This document shows, one piece after another, positions 51,456 through 60,483 of a DNA stretch of 64,000 nt (the first letter of the stretch is position 1; each line of letters starts with the position of its first letter). Origin of the DNA: Psychrobacillus sp032154225 (GTDB lineage Bacteria > Bacillota > Bacilli > Bacillales_A > Planococcaceae); NCBI RefSeq assembly GCF_032154225.1, contig NZ_JALDYF010000009.1:1-64000 (forward strand), written 5' to 3'. A program made the position numbers and the translations under genes. Under the pieces are notes generated by a model. The model was given only the letters and a program-made list of their open reading frames with translations. It was not told the DNA's origin and did no database searches.

Positions 51456-52400
51456 ATGGCGGATTTATTTCAAGAAATAAAAAGTAAATTACAAGGTGCG
51501 AATATATCCATTGTTTTACCTGAAGGAACAGATGAGCGAGTAATTGAAGCTGCAGGGAAATTGCAGGCAGAAGGAATTATTAAACCAATTGTAATAGGAG
51601 CTTCTAAAGGGCTTTCTGAATATATAACGATGATCGATCCAGCGACGTATGAAGAAATGGACGAGCTAGTGCAAGCACTTGTGGAACGTAGACAAGGAAA
51701 AGTAACGGAAGAGCAAGCAAGAGAGCTGTTAAAAGATGAAAATTATTTTGGGACGATGCTAGTATACACAAAACGAGCGCATGGATTAGTGAGCGGAGCG
51801 GCACATACAACTGCCGAAACAGTTCGACCAGCACTTCAAATTATTAAAACGAAGCCTGGGATTTCTAAAACAAGCGGAGCTTTTGTTATGGTGAAGGATG
51901 ATCTTCGATATGTCTTCGCAGATTGCGCCATTACAATTGCCCCAACTAGTGAAGACTTGGCTGAAATTGCAGTGGAAAGTGCTAAAACAGCTGCATCTTT
52001 TGGAATAAATCCAAAAGTGGCTATGCTTTCATTTTCCACAAAAGGATCGGCTAAATCAGACGAAACAGAAAAAGTAGTAAAAGCAACAGAGCTTGCAAAG
52101 CAAATGGCACCGGATATGATAATTGAAGGAGAATTGCAATTTGATGCGAGTATCGTTCCGGCGATTGCAGCTAAAAAAGCACCAGGAGCTATCGTGCAAG
52201 GGGATGCGAATGTATTTGTATTTCCGTCACTAGAAGCAGGAAATATTGGCTATAAAATTACAGAACGTCTTGGTGGGTTTGAAGCAATCGGGCCTATTTT
52301 GCAAGGATTAAATGCACCAGTAAACGATTTGTCGCGAGGCTGTTCCGCAGAAGATGTATATAAATTAGCTTACATAACAGCAGCGCAAGCATTAGAGTAA
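51456..52400 (+). CDS. pta: Phosphate acetyltransferase
   Basis: The protein of about 314 residues is a class I phosphotransacetylase: ISIVLPEGTDERVIEAAGKLQ, GLVSGAAHTTAETVRPALQIIKTKPG, VFADCAITIAPTSEDLAEIA, ILSFSTKGSAK-like MLSFSTKGS, and FPSLEAGNIGYKITERLGG. It interconverts acetyl-CoA and acetyl phosphate. ATAGGAGGAG precedes this ATG. lipL follows after 11 bases, suggesting an operon. Confidence 0.95.
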   Translation: MADLFQEIKSKLQGANISIVLPEGTDERVIEAAGKLQAEGIIKPIVIGASKGLSEYITMIDPATYEEMDELVQALVERRQGKVTEEQARELLKDENYFGTMLVYTKRAHGLVSGAAHTTAETVRPALQIIKTKPGISKTSGAFVMVKDDLRYVFADCAITIAPTSEDLAEIAVESAKTAASFGINPKVAMLSFSTKGSAKSDETEKVVKATELAKQMAPDMIIEGELQFDASIVPAIAAKKAPGAIVQGDANVFVFPSLEAGNIGYKITERLGGFEAIGPILQGLNAPVNDLSRGCSAEDVYKLAYITAAQALE

Positions 52401-52411
52401 GGAGCTTTTAA

Positions 52412-53251
52412 ATGGGACAAATAGATACGTTATTACAGCAAGAAAGCTGGCGATTTTGGGACCAATCATTAAGTGGTAAAAGTAGGTCAGCTCTAGAGTC
52501 CTTTGCGGCAGATGATTTACTTTGTCATTTAGTTGGACAAGGTATGTCTCCTGCAACTATTCGGACATGGGTGCATAGCAACACGGTTGTATTAGGAATA
52601 CAAGACCATCGTCTTCCATTTGTGGATGATGCACAAACCTTTTTGCGCACACAAGGCTATTCGCCTATCGTCCGAAATTCGGGAGGACTTGCTGTTGTTT
52701 TAGATGAAGGCGTGTTGAATATTTCCATTGTTTTATCGGAGATGCAGCAAGCGATTGATATATCTACTGGATACGATGTGATGGTTGAGTTTGTTCGTCT
52801 TTTATTGCCAGAAGCGGAAGGGAAAATAGAAGCTTATGAAATTGTAGGTTCTTATTGTCCAGGTTCGTATGATTTGAGTATTGGTGGGAAGAAATTTGCG
52901 GGTATTTCTCAAAGAAGGCTGCGCCAAGGAATCGCTGTGCAAGTGTATTTATGCATAGAAGGTAGTGGCAGTGCGCGTGCTGAATTGATCCGCCAATTTT
53001 ATGAAACTGGTGTGCAAGGGGAGGAAACTAAGTTTAGTTATCCGGTAATAAACCCCGAGGTGATGGCATCATTAAATGAGCTGCTTGGTACAACTTTTAC
53101 TGTGGAAGATATCGTCATTCGTTTGCAACAAGTGTTGCAACATCTCACTTCACAAGTAGTTTCTCAATCTGTCACGATGGATGAAATGGAACTCTATCAG
53201 TTTTACATGCAGCGTGTACTAGATAGAAATAAAAAAATGCTAGAGAAGTAA
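52412..53251 (+). CDS. lipL: Octanoyl-[GcvH]:protein N-octanoyltransferase
   Basis: The 279-residue BPL/LPL-fold protein has RNSGGLAVVLDEGVLNISIV, the catalytic Cys149 in GSYCPGSYDLSIGGKKFAGISQRRLRQG and Lys161 in GGKKF. This matches LipL (YwfL), which transfers octanoyl groups from GcvH to other lipoate-dependent proteins. Location directly after pta agrees with B. subtilis. A LplA-type lipoate ligase is less likely because the Cys motif and context fit LipL. Confidence 0.88.
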   Translation: MGQIDTLLQQESWRFWDQSLSGKSRSALESFAADDLLCHLVGQGMSPATIRTWVHSNTVVLGIQDHRLPFVDDAQTFLRTQGYSPIVRNSGGLAVVLDEGVLNISIVLSEMQQAIDISTGYDVMVEFVRLLLPEAEGKIEAYEIVGSYCPGSYDLSIGGKKFAGISQRRLRQGIAVQVYLCIEGSGSARAELIRQFYETGVQGEETKFSYPVINPEVMASLNELLGTTFTVEDIVIRLQQVLQHLTSQVVSQSVTMDEMELYQFYMQRVLDRNKKMLEK

Positions 53252-53258
53252 TAAAAAT

Positions 53259-53300
53259 GGAAAAACCACCAATCGTAGTTACACGGTTGGTGGTTCTTTT
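53259..53300. terminator. Bidirectional terminator between lipL and rsfA
   Basis: AAAACCACCAATCG pairs with CGGTTGGTGGTT around TAGTTACA. The right part overlaps the end of rsfA. Confidence 0.8.
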
Positions 53301-53902
53301 GATACTAGGTTTCCGTTTTTCTCCATTTGGAAAATTGGCATTGTTGGTGTGCTTTCGTCATCTAGTGTTACGAGTCTTCTTGCACGGTTCATAATTTGTA
53401 CGAATTGTTCGTAGTCCTGTTTAATCGCGATATTTTCTTTCTCCAATTTAGCCAATTCACTTTCTAATGTCCGAATTTTTTCCGTTGAAATGGATGCTAA
53501 ATGTCGATATCTTGTAACATCGGAGTCACTATGTTGCAGTCGAACGAGATATGCAATAATAATGTCGATTGATAAAGCGGAAACCGGTACAGATGCCACA
53601 CGTTCACCGTTTTCTTGTGGCTTCGCTAAATAAATTCCGTTTCCACGTCTACGGTAATCTTTTCCTAAAATACGAAGCTTTTCTTTTCGCTCTTTTTTTG
53701 CTTCTTTTAATTCAGTTTCATATTGATGACGAACGACTGCATTCCATCTAAAACCACATGCTGCTGCAGTTCTATTTAGTTCATCACCAGCTTCTTCAAA
53801 TGCATTTAATTGTGTGCTACCTTCACGTACATGGCGCAATACCATTTCTGCTAGCATCGCGTCATTTTCGTGCATCCACGCATCTTGTCTAATCTTAACC
53901 AT
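53279..53902 (-). CDS. rsfA: RsfA family prespore transcription factor
   Basis: The 207-residue protein begins with a Myb/SANT-like DNA-binding domain (RQDAWMHENDAMLAEMVLRHVREGSTQLNAFEEAGDELNRTAAACGFRWNAVVRHQYE) and ends in a coiled coil (STEKIRTLESELAKLEKENIAIKQDYEQF). This is the RsfA layout, a regulator of sigma-F dependent genes in the forespore. I start at the ATG behind TAGGAGG. It is convergent with lipL, and next to ywfO as in B. subtilis. Confidence 0.9.
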   Translation of the reverse strand: MVKIRQDAWMHENDAMLAEMVLRHVREGSTQLNAFEEAGDELNRTAAACGFRWNAVVRHQYETELKEAKKERKEKLRILGKDYRRRGNGIYLAKPQENGERVASVPVSALSIDIIIAYLVRLQHSDSDVTRYRHLASISTEKIRTLESELAKLEKENIAIKQDYEQFVQIMNRARRLVTLDDESTPTMPIFQMEKNGNLVSKEPPTV

Positions 53903-54068
53903 ATTTTTCCTCCTACCATGTTCATAGTTTCGTTGTTCTATTAACATGATGGACAACATATCGCTCTTTTATTCACTGAAAAGACACTTGATAGCAATAT
54001 AAACTTTAAGATACAATGACCTGTAGACTATAATGATTAATATAATTCAGGAAAGGGGTTGTTTACTG

Positions 54069-54296
54069 ATGGCAAACCATTTTCGAGTTTGTGATGAGTG
54101 TCTGGCCGTGAATCTGAAAACATTAATTCCGAAGCTACAGGCAATTGATCCAGAAGCTGAAATTGAAGTACAAGAATGTCAATCATATTGCGGGCCTGGT
54201 CGGAAAAAAACCTTCGCATTTATTAATAATCGTCCAGTTGCAGCGTTAACTGAAGACGAATTAATGGAAAAAGTACGCGCTAAACTAGAAGACTAA
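54069..54296 (+). CDS. YuzB-like protein (DUF1450)
   Basis: The 75-residue protein fits DUF1450: VCDECLAVNLKTLIPKLQAI, IEVQECQSYCGPGRKKTFAFINNRPVAA and a helical end. The spaced Cys residues (CDEC, CQSYC) resemble thioredoxin-like iron-sulphur ferredoxins, so a metal or redox role is possible. GAAAGGGG precedes the ATG at a rather long spacing. It is followed by a terminator. Confidence 0.82.
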   Translation: MANHFRVCDECLAVNLKTLIPKLQAIDPEAEIEVQECQSYCGPGRKKTFAFINNRPVAALTEDELMEKVRAKLED

Positions 54297-54307
54297 ACAA
54301 AATGTAT

Positions 54308-54334
54308 GCCGCCTTTCAAAGAGCGGCTTTTTTC
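54308..54334 (+). terminator. Terminator after the DUF1450 gene
   Basis: GCCGC-ctttcaaaga-GCGGC followed by six T residues. Confidence 0.75.
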
Positions 54335-54370
54335 TTTATAATGAAGTTAATTGTGGGGGTGGATAGATAG

Positions 54371-55666
54371 ATGAGTTATGCAACACAAAAGCTAGCAGAA
54401 GAAAAAGTGTTTAAAGATCCTGTTCATAGATATATTCATGTACGAGATCAAGTCATATGGGACGTTATTGGCTCAAAGGAATTTCAACGATTGCGCCGCA
54501 TTAAACAGCTTGGTACTACTTATCTAGTTTTTCATGGTGCAGAACATAGTCGTTTCCACCATTCACTCGGTGTATATGAAATCGTTCGTCGAATTGTAGA
54601 TGATGTGTTTGAAGGAAGACCAGAATGGGACGCCTCTGAAAGACTCGTTGTATTATGTGCTGCTCTATTACATGATTTAGGACATGGTCCATTTTCTCAT
54701 GCCTTTGAAAATGTTTTCAACTTAGATCATGAAGAGTTTACGCGAAAAATATTACTCGAAGATACGGAAGTAAATGAGATTTTAAAACGAGTGAGTGATG
54801 ATTTTCCACAAAAAGTAGCGGATGTTATTGCAAAAACATATTCCAATAAACAAGTAGTTAGTTTAATATCAAGTCAAATCGATGCGGATCGCATGGATTA
54901 TTTACAGCGTGATGCTTATTTTACAGGTGTAAGCTACGGTCATTTTGATATGGAACGAATTTTACGTGTGATGCGACCTAGAGAAGATCAAGTCGTTATT
55001 AAATCGAGTGGAATGCATGCTGTCGAGGATTACATCATGAGTCGATACCAAATGTATTGGCAAGTGTATTTTCATCCAGTTTCTCGAAGTGCGGAAGTTA
55101 TTTTAACGAAAATATTACATCGTGCAAAAGTGCTAAGTGAAACCGGTTATCATTTTGAGCAACAGCCTAATCACTTTAAAGGTTTTTTTGATGGAACCTT
55201 TACATTGAAAGATTATTTGGCGCTTGATGAAGGTGTTTTATTGACATACTTCCAAATTTGGATGTCCGAGAAAGATGCTATTTTAGCAGATTTATGTGAT
55301 CGTTTTGTTAATCGGAAGTTGTTTCAGTATATTGAATTTGATCTTGCGAAGGACTATGTGAAAATGAAAGAGCTGGAGCAGCTATTTAAAAAAGCAGGAA
55401 TTGATCCAGCGTATTATTTGGTGTTTGATTCGTCATCAGATTTGCCATATGATTTTTATCGTCCTGGCGAAGAGGGAGAACGTATTCCAATTCATTTATT
55501 AATGCCTTCGGGAGAAATTCGAGAGTTGTCTCGTGAATCGAATGTAGTAGAAGCGATAACTGGTAAACGTCGGACGGACCATAAGCTTTATTTTCCAGAA
55601 GATTTCTTAACTGCAGATGGAAAGAAAAAGGCATTGAAGAAGCAAATATTAGAACTGTTAAAGTAA
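54371..55666 (+). CDS. ywfO: HD-domain phosphohydrolase (YwfO-like)
   Basis: The 431-residue protein has dGTPase-like HD motifs: FQRLRRIKQLGTTYLVFHGAEHSRFHHSLGVYEIVRR, the HD pair in CAALLHDLGHGPFSHAFE and the Asp motif in SSQIDADRMDYLQRDAYFTG. It should hydrolyse nucleotides; B. subtilis YwfO is the likely orthologue. The GTGGGGGTGG stretch precedes the ATG. The ywgA-like gene begins 13 bases downstream, so they form an operon. Confidence 0.9.
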   Translation: MSYATQKLAEEKVFKDPVHRYIHVRDQVIWDVIGSKEFQRLRRIKQLGTTYLVFHGAEHSRFHHSLGVYEIVRRIVDDVFEGRPEWDASERLVVLCAALLHDLGHGPFSHAFENVFNLDHEEFTRKILLEDTEVNEILKRVSDDFPQKVADVIAKTYSNKQVVSLISSQIDADRMDYLQRDAYFTGVSYGHFDMERILRVMRPREDQVVIKSSGMHAVEDYIMSRYQMYWQVYFHPVSRSAEVILTKILHRAKVLSETGYHFEQQPNHFKGFFDGTFTLKDYLALDEGVLLTYFQIWMSEKDAILADLCDRFVNRKLFQYIEFDLAKDYVKMKELEQLFKKAGIDPAYYLVFDSSSDLPYDFYRPGEEGERIPIHLLMPSGEIRELSRESNVVEAITGKRRTDHKLYFPEDFLTADGKKKALKKQILELLK

Positions 55667-55679
55667 AGGTGGGTTTGAA

Positions 55680-56198
55680 TTGCAAGTAATAGAACATGCA
55701 AAAATTGTTCAATTTATCGGAGCAGCTGACGGGATTACCGGAAGAAAAAAACTACAAAAAATGGTTTATATCGCAAAAAAACTACAGTATGCCTACAAAG
55801 AAAAATATGAGTTCCATATGTATGGTCCGTATTCAGAAGAGTTAACATTGCGAGTAGAAGAACTTTGCAATATGGGATTTTTACAAGAGGAAAGACAAGA
55901 TAAAGGCTCCTATGTGCAATATAAATACCAAGCGACGGACGCAGGCGATCATTTTGTGCAAATGGCCCAATTAGAAGAGGCGAGTCCGGCATTATTTACG
56001 TGCATTAACCTAATGAAGGAAAAAAGCTCTCGTTTTTTAGAGTTAGTGTCGACTTTGTTATATTTTGAGCATTTGCCAAAAGAAGAACAAGTCGAAAAGC
56101 TTCATGTCGTAAAAGGGAAGCTGAATTTCAGCGAGGTAGAAATCGACGAGGCGTATATTTTTGTAATGAATCTTATGAATCAACGAGCTATTCATTAA
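55680..56198 (+). CDS. ywgA: YwgA family protein
   Basis: The 172-residue soluble protein matches YwgA: KIVQFIGAADGITGRKKLQKMVYIAKKL, EKYEFHMYGPYSEELTLRVEELCNMGFL and a helical C terminus. The N-terminal part resembles the Panacea/antitoxin-like fold seen in some regulators, but the function is unknown. The start is a TTG behind AAAGGTGGG. It follows ywfO as in B. subtilis. Confidence 0.85.
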   Translation: MQVIEHAKIVQFIGAADGITGRKKLQKMVYIAKKLQYAYKEKYEFHMYGPYSEELTLRVEELCNMGFLQEERQDKGSYVQYKYQATDAGDHFVQMAQLEEASPALFTCINLMKEKSSRFLELVSTLLYFEHLPKEEQVEKLHVVKGKLNFSEVEIDEAYIFVMNLMNQRAIH

Positions 56199-56245
56199 AA
56201 ACGTTGTTTTCCTCGTCAAACTGGAGAGGAAAATAACGTTTTTTT
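56197..56245 (+). terminator. Terminator after ywgA
   Basis: AAAACGTTgTTTTCCTC pairs with GAGGAAAAtAACGTTTT followed by T residues. Confidence 0.85.
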
Positions 56246-56317
56246 CTTAGGGTAGATTGATTAAAAGGAATTGGACAATCTCTACAAGTTACAGAAGTTT
56301 CACTTTCTAAAAACTAC

Positions 56318-56359
56318 AAAGAGTGTTGTAAGCGGCAGAACCTCTTGCAACACTCTTTA
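56318..56359 (-). terminator. Terminator after the tautomerase gene
   Basis: AAAGAGTGTTGtAAG pairs with CTTgCAACACTCTTT, 11 bases beyond the minus-strand tautomerase stop. Confidence 0.8.
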
Positions 56360-56370
56360 TACATGAATAC

Positions 56371-56556
56371 TTATTTATCGCTAAAAAGTTTTCCAGCTAC
56401 TGCATAATGATTTTTGGGCATTTCTTCAATAAACACAACTACATTTTCAACAGGAGCATTAACTGTTTCAGAAACTACAGCAGTTACTTTTTCTACTAAT
56501 GCCCTTTTCTGTTCTTCTGTACGACCTTCAAGCATTTTTACTGTTACATATGGCAT
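56371..56556 (-). CDS. ywhB: 4-oxalocrotonate tautomerase family protein (YwhB-like)
   Basis: The 61-residue protein has the catalytic N-terminal proline after Met (MPYVTVKMLEGRTEEQKRALVEKVTAVV) and the C-terminal VVVFIEEMPKNHYAVAGKL with the expected Arg/Lys and Glu neighbours. This is the tautomerase fold; B. subtilis YwhB is the likely orthologue. AAAGGAGG precedes the ATG. It diverges from ywhD. The physiological substrate is unknown. Confidence 0.9.
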   Translation of the reverse strand: MPYVTVKMLEGRTEEQKRALVEKVTAVVSETVNAPVENVVVFIEEMPKNHYAVAGKLFSDK

Positions 56557-56623
56557 ATCATTTCCTCCTTTAGTGAAATTTTCTGTATACTAGATATGAT
56601 AACAGAACGGAGGGAACTTTCGA

Positions 56624-57139
56624 ATGACAAATGAAGAAAAACCAAAACAAAAAATTGGCTTCACGATTATAAAAAATGATCCGACCGATGGACATAAGGG
56701 ATTTGGTATTGGTTCTCTCTCACTTGAGAACATATCACCAGTCATAGTTGATATAGAAGAAGGCGTCGCAAGAGTAGAAATCGGTGCGATGCATGCGAGA
56801 AGTGACACAGAACGGGGCGTTAAATTTACAACTAACCGAGAAGATTCGGAAGGTGGTAAGCGCTACTGGCTAGTATGGGTGACAATTGATCATAGGCAAG
56901 AAGGTCCCTATTATGCAGGCGTTACAGCTTGTGAAATGGTTGTAAACCGAGAAAAGCGTCGAGGGTATAAAATTTTAGCAGATCATGTAAACCGCATGGA
57001 TAAATCAATGAAACGCCATATCATGGTTGATTTCATGGATAATCCATCTAAAGATATTCTACGTGATTTCTTACAATCACATAATCAAGAAATGTGGGAT
57101 AGAAGCGAAGCGAAATTACAGGAAGATTTAACTGTGTAA
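56624..57139 (+). CDS. ywhD: YwhD family protein
   Basis: The 171-residue soluble protein matches the YwhD family: GFTIIKNDPTDGHKGFGIGSLSLENISPVIVD, MHARSDTERGVKFTTNRED, YWLVWVTIDHRQEGPYYAGVTACEMVVNREKRRGYKIL. Function unknown. ACGGAGGG precedes the ATG. Its place between ywhB and pbpG is conserved with B. subtilis. The 258 bases after it hold only the pbpG terminator. Confidence 0.88.
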   Translation: MTNEEKPKQKIGFTIIKNDPTDGHKGFGIGSLSLENISPVIVDIEEGVARVEIGAMHARSDTERGVKFTTNREDSEGGKRYWLVWVTIDHRQEGPYYAGVTACEMVVNREKRRGYKILADHVNRMDKSMKRHIMVDFMDNPSKDILRDFLQSHNQEMWDRSEAKLQEDLTV

Positions 57140-57346
57140 TATTTGGAAATTTGTTGCTAAATAGCGACATTTATTTATAGTTACTTTATTAGGTTGAATT
57201 AAATGCGAAAAGAAAGTACAATTTACTTAAAGCTTACTTCAGAGTAATGCTAGGACACTTAGTGTAATGGTCGGCAATTTATATGTGGAATTTGTGAAAA
57301 CCCATATCCAATGACTGCTGTTATGTTGCTAAATCGTTTCATTAAG

Positions 57347-57391
57347 AAAAAAGCCTTTTACGACCTTTTCAGGTAGTAGAAGGCTTTTTTA
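57347..57391. terminator. Terminator between ywhD and pbpG
   Basis: AAAAAAGCCTT pairs with AAGGCTTTTTT across an interior with a second short TAC/GTA stem. It can serve both converging transcripts. Confidence 0.8.
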
Positions 57392-57398
57392 ATTTTAG

Positions 57399-59477
57399 TT
57401 ATTCATTATCAAAGAAAGAAAATGGGAAGAGGGACCATGGGTTAAGATCGTCTTCCGAACCATTTGGCTCGAATGTTTGCTGCTTCAACTTAGGATCTGT
57501 ACATAATTTAGTTGGCACGTCTTTTTCCTTTAAATAGACGAGTCTTTGCTTTTTACAAGCGGATGTTGCAATTCCTCCTGTTTCGATATCAACAATGACC
57601 CCACGAACTCCCGATGGTGGAATGAACGGCTCCACTGGTAATCCTTGATGTGCCTTTTCCATAAATTCAATCCATACTTGCTTCGTTACTTGCTTTGCTT
57701 CCGCATCACTTACTTGCTTTCCTTGATCAAATCCATTCCAAACACCCGCAGTCAATTGCGGAGAAAAACCGATTAAATATTGGTCAGAAATAGTCGTTCC
57801 TGACTTTGCTGCATACGGACGAGTTTGTTTAGAACGAATACTAATACCAGTTGCCGGTGTGTAGTCATTAAAAATTGGATCGAACATGCCAGTTAGTAAA
57901 TGAGTTAACAAAAATGCATCCTGTTGAATAAGTACTTTGTTTTCTTTTAATTTTTCTTTTTCAATATCGTAAAGTGTGTTGCCTTCATTATCTATAATTT
58001 TAGTGATATACGTCGGCTCCTTTTGAATTCCTTGCGCAGAAATAGCATTATACGATTTCGTCATATCGAAAAGGGAAACTTCCGATGTGCCAAGTGCTGT
58101 TGCAGGAGTATCTTTCAACTTTAAGTCCACATGAAAACGAGCTAGCACTTGTTCGAATGGCTTATAGCCGATATGCTCGAGTGTTTTCACGGCGTAAATA
58201 TTATCTGAAATAGCAAGAGCCTGTGCGAGAGATATTGGATGCTCTGCAAATTCACCGTTTACATTTTTCGGTTCATATTCCCTGCGCCCATTGTCATAAG
58301 TAAAAATAGTTCGTTCACTCTTCATATAGGTCAAAGGAGAGAAGCCATTTTCTAGTGCTGCCGCATACAAAAGTGGTTTGATCGTGGAACCGGGCTGTCT
58401 TTTTGCTTGTGTCACACGATTAAATGGACTTTCTGCAAAATTACGCCCCCCAATCATCGCGGTGACATATCCGGTTTTCGGCTCCATGCTAATAAAACCT
58501 ATTTGCAGCTCACCTTCTGGCATCCACTTTTTCATAACTTCTTCTGCTGCTAGCTGATGCTGCCTGTTTAAAGTAGTTTCAATCGTCCAGCCACCTTCTT
58601 CAATTCGATGCCCTTTTTTGGCAACGATTTCTGTTGCTTCCTTCCATACTTCCTCTAAAAAGTATGGGGCTGTTTTCCTAGTAACAGCTGAATCTTTTGC
58701 TTTTAATACAAAATTTTCTCCTAAAGCCGCCGTTTGCTGTTCCTCTGTTATAAACTGTTGGGCTTTCATTAGTTTTAAAATGAGCTGCTGTCGGGCTACG
58801 GCTTTTTCTTCATTTACAACTGGAGAGTAGTGGGTTGGTCCTTTTGGAACGCCCATTATGAGGGCAGATTCCGCTAGCGTTAAGGAATTTGCACTTTTCC
58901 CGAAATAAAACCTACTTGCTGCCTCAATTCCATACATGCCATGCCCAAAATAAACCGTATTTAAATAGCCTTCTAACAAGTCATCTTTTTCATAAAATAT
59001 TTCTAAACGGTAAGCGTATAATGCTTCGTTAATCTTACGAGTCCATGTTTTTTCATGTGTTAAAAATAAATTTCGTGCATATTGTTGCGTAATCGTACTA
59101 GCACCCTCTACTTTTTTACCCGCTTTCACATCTTTCAAAAGAGCAGAAGCAATTCGAGAATAATCAAATCCGTGATGCTCATAAAATTCTTGATCCTCTA
59201 CAGCAATGACAGCGTCTACAACGAACGGTGAAATTTTGTCCAGTGACACCCAATATCTGCGCTGATCCTCAAATCGATCCCCGATAACATTCCCTTGATT
59301 GTCTAAGAAAACGGAGGAAATCGGCACTTGAATAATCGGTGCACCAACGATTTGTGCATAGACCCGAAGTGTAATAAAAGCGCCTAGTAAAGCGCAAGAA
59401 GCAGCAATAGTTAGTAGAAAAAATCTTTTCATGCGTTTTGTTCGAACTGCTTTTTTTCTGTACTGTACGCGACGCAT
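57399..59477 (-). CDS. pbpG: Class A penicillin-binding protein (PbpG-like)
   Basis: The 692-residue bifunctional PBP has a short basic cytoplasmic tail, one membrane helix (about 18-40), a GT51 transglycosylase domain (AVEDQEFYEHHGFDYSRI, GASTITQQYARNLFL, YGIEAASRFYFGKS) and a transpeptidase domain with SxxK in KRQPGSTIKPLLYA, SDN in AISDNIYAV and KSGTT. Its location beside speE matches B. subtilis pbpG (YwhE), a sporulation PBP. A vegetative class A role cannot be excluded. Confidence 0.9.
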   Translation of the reverse strand: MRRVQYRKKAVRTKRMKRFFLLTIAASCALLGAFITLRVYAQIVGAPIIQVPISSVFLDNQGNVIGDRFEDQRRYWVSLDKISPFVVDAVIAVEDQEFYEHHGFDYSRIASALLKDVKAGKKVEGASTITQQYARNLFLTHEKTWTRKINEALYAYRLEIFYEKDDLLEGYLNTVYFGHGMYGIEAASRFYFGKSANSLTLAESALIMGVPKGPTHYSPVVNEEKAVARQQLILKLMKAQQFITEEQQTAALGENFVLKAKDSAVTRKTAPYFLEEVWKEATEIVAKKGHRIEEGGWTIETTLNRQHQLAAEEVMKKWMPEGELQIGFISMEPKTGYVTAMIGGRNFAESPFNRVTQAKRQPGSTIKPLLYAAALENGFSPLTYMKSERTIFTYDNGRREYEPKNVNGEFAEHPISLAQALAISDNIYAVKTLEHIGYKPFEQVLARFHVDLKLKDTPATALGTSEVSLFDMTKSYNAISAQGIQKEPTYITKIIDNEGNTLYDIEKEKLKENKVLIQQDAFLLTHLLTGMFDPIFNDYTPATGISIRSKQTRPYAAKSGTTISDQYLIGFSPQLTAGVWNGFDQGKQVSDAEAKQVTKQVWIEFMEKAHQGLPVEPFIPPSGVRGVIVDIETGGIATSACKKQRLVYLKEKDVPTKLCTDPKLKQQTFEPNGSEDDLNPWSLFPFSFFDNE

Positions 59478-59557
59478 AAAAATCTACTCCGTTCTTTAAG
59501 GTATTTTCATTAGTATGAGAACAATAGATTCAAATTAAACCGGAATTGAAAAAACTA

Positions 59558-59585
59558 TTGCACTTTTGTGAAAAACCTCTATACT
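59558..59585 (+). promoter_or_regulatory. Sigma-A-type promoter of speE
   Basis: TTGCAC and TATACT are separated by 16 bases and lie 61 bases upstream of the speE start. Confidence 0.6.
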
Positions 59586-59645
59586 TTCTTTGTATTTCTT
59601 TTTCGAAAGTTAAATACAAATTACATAGCTAAGGGAGATAGATGA

Positions 59646-60479
59646 ATGGCTGGATTTTGGTTTACAGAAAAGCAAACCGAGAATTTTGGCATCACAATGA
59701 AGGTGAATCGTACACTTCATACGGAGCAAACGGATTTTCAACTGTTAGAAATGGCAGAGACAGCAGAATGGGGAAATATGCTATTTTTAGATGGCATGGT
59801 TATGACATCACAAAGAGATGAGTTTGTGTACCATGAAATGGTTGCACATGTACCTTTATTTACACATCCAAATCCTGAAAATGTTTTAGTTGTTGGAGGC
59901 GGAGATGGTGGAGTAATTCGTGAGATTATGAAGCATCCAAAAGTGAAAAAAGCAACGCTTGTTGATATAGATGGAAAAGTTATTGAGTTTTCGAAAATAT
60001 ATTTACCAGAAATTGCATGTGAGTTAGAAAACCCACGCGTGGAAGTAAAAGTGGGAGACGGTTTCATGCATATCGCAGAGTCGGAAAACGAGTACGATGT
60101 GATCATGGTAGATTCTACAGAACCAGTTGGACCAGCAGTAAACTTGTTTACAAAAGGTTTCTATGCGGGTATTTCAAGAGCATTAAAAGAAGATGGATTA
60201 TTCGTTGCACAGTCGGACAATCCTTGGTTTAAAGCTGATTTGATCAAACAAGTTCAAAAGGATGTAAAGGAAATATTCCCAATTACAAATATGTATTTGG
60301 CAAATATTCCAACATACCCAAGTGGACTTTGGTGCTTCACAATTGGTTCGAAAAAATACGACCCACTTCAAGTGCCGGACGAGCATTTCCATGAAATTGA
60401 CACGAAATACTACACGAAAGAGCTACATAGTGCAGCTTTCGTGTTACCAAAATTCGTGAAAGATTTAGCAGGTGAGTAA
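59646..60479 (+). CDS. speE: Spermidine synthase
   Basis: The 277-residue aminopropyltransferase has the decarboxylated-SAM site LVVGGGDGGVIREI, the DIDGKVIEFSK strand, YDVIMVDSTEPVGPAVNLF and WCFTIGSKKYDP near the end. It adds an aminopropyl group to putrescine. The ATG follows AAGGGAGAT. speB starts 4 bases beyond its stop, so the pair runs agmatine to putrescine to spermidine. Confidence 0.95.
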   Translation: MAGFWFTEKQTENFGITMKVNRTLHTEQTDFQLLEMAETAEWGNMLFLDGMVMTSQRDEFVYHEMVAHVPLFTHPNPENVLVVGGGDGGVIREIMKHPKVKKATLVDIDGKVIEFSKIYLPEIACELENPRVEVKVGDGFMHIAESENEYDVIMVDSTEPVGPAVNLFTKGFYAGISRALKEDGLFVAQSDNPWFKADLIKQVQKDVKEIFPITNMYLANIPTYPSGLWCFTIGSKKYDPLQVPDEHFHEIDTKYYTKELHSAAFVLPKFVKDLAGE

Positions 60480-60483
60480 GTCC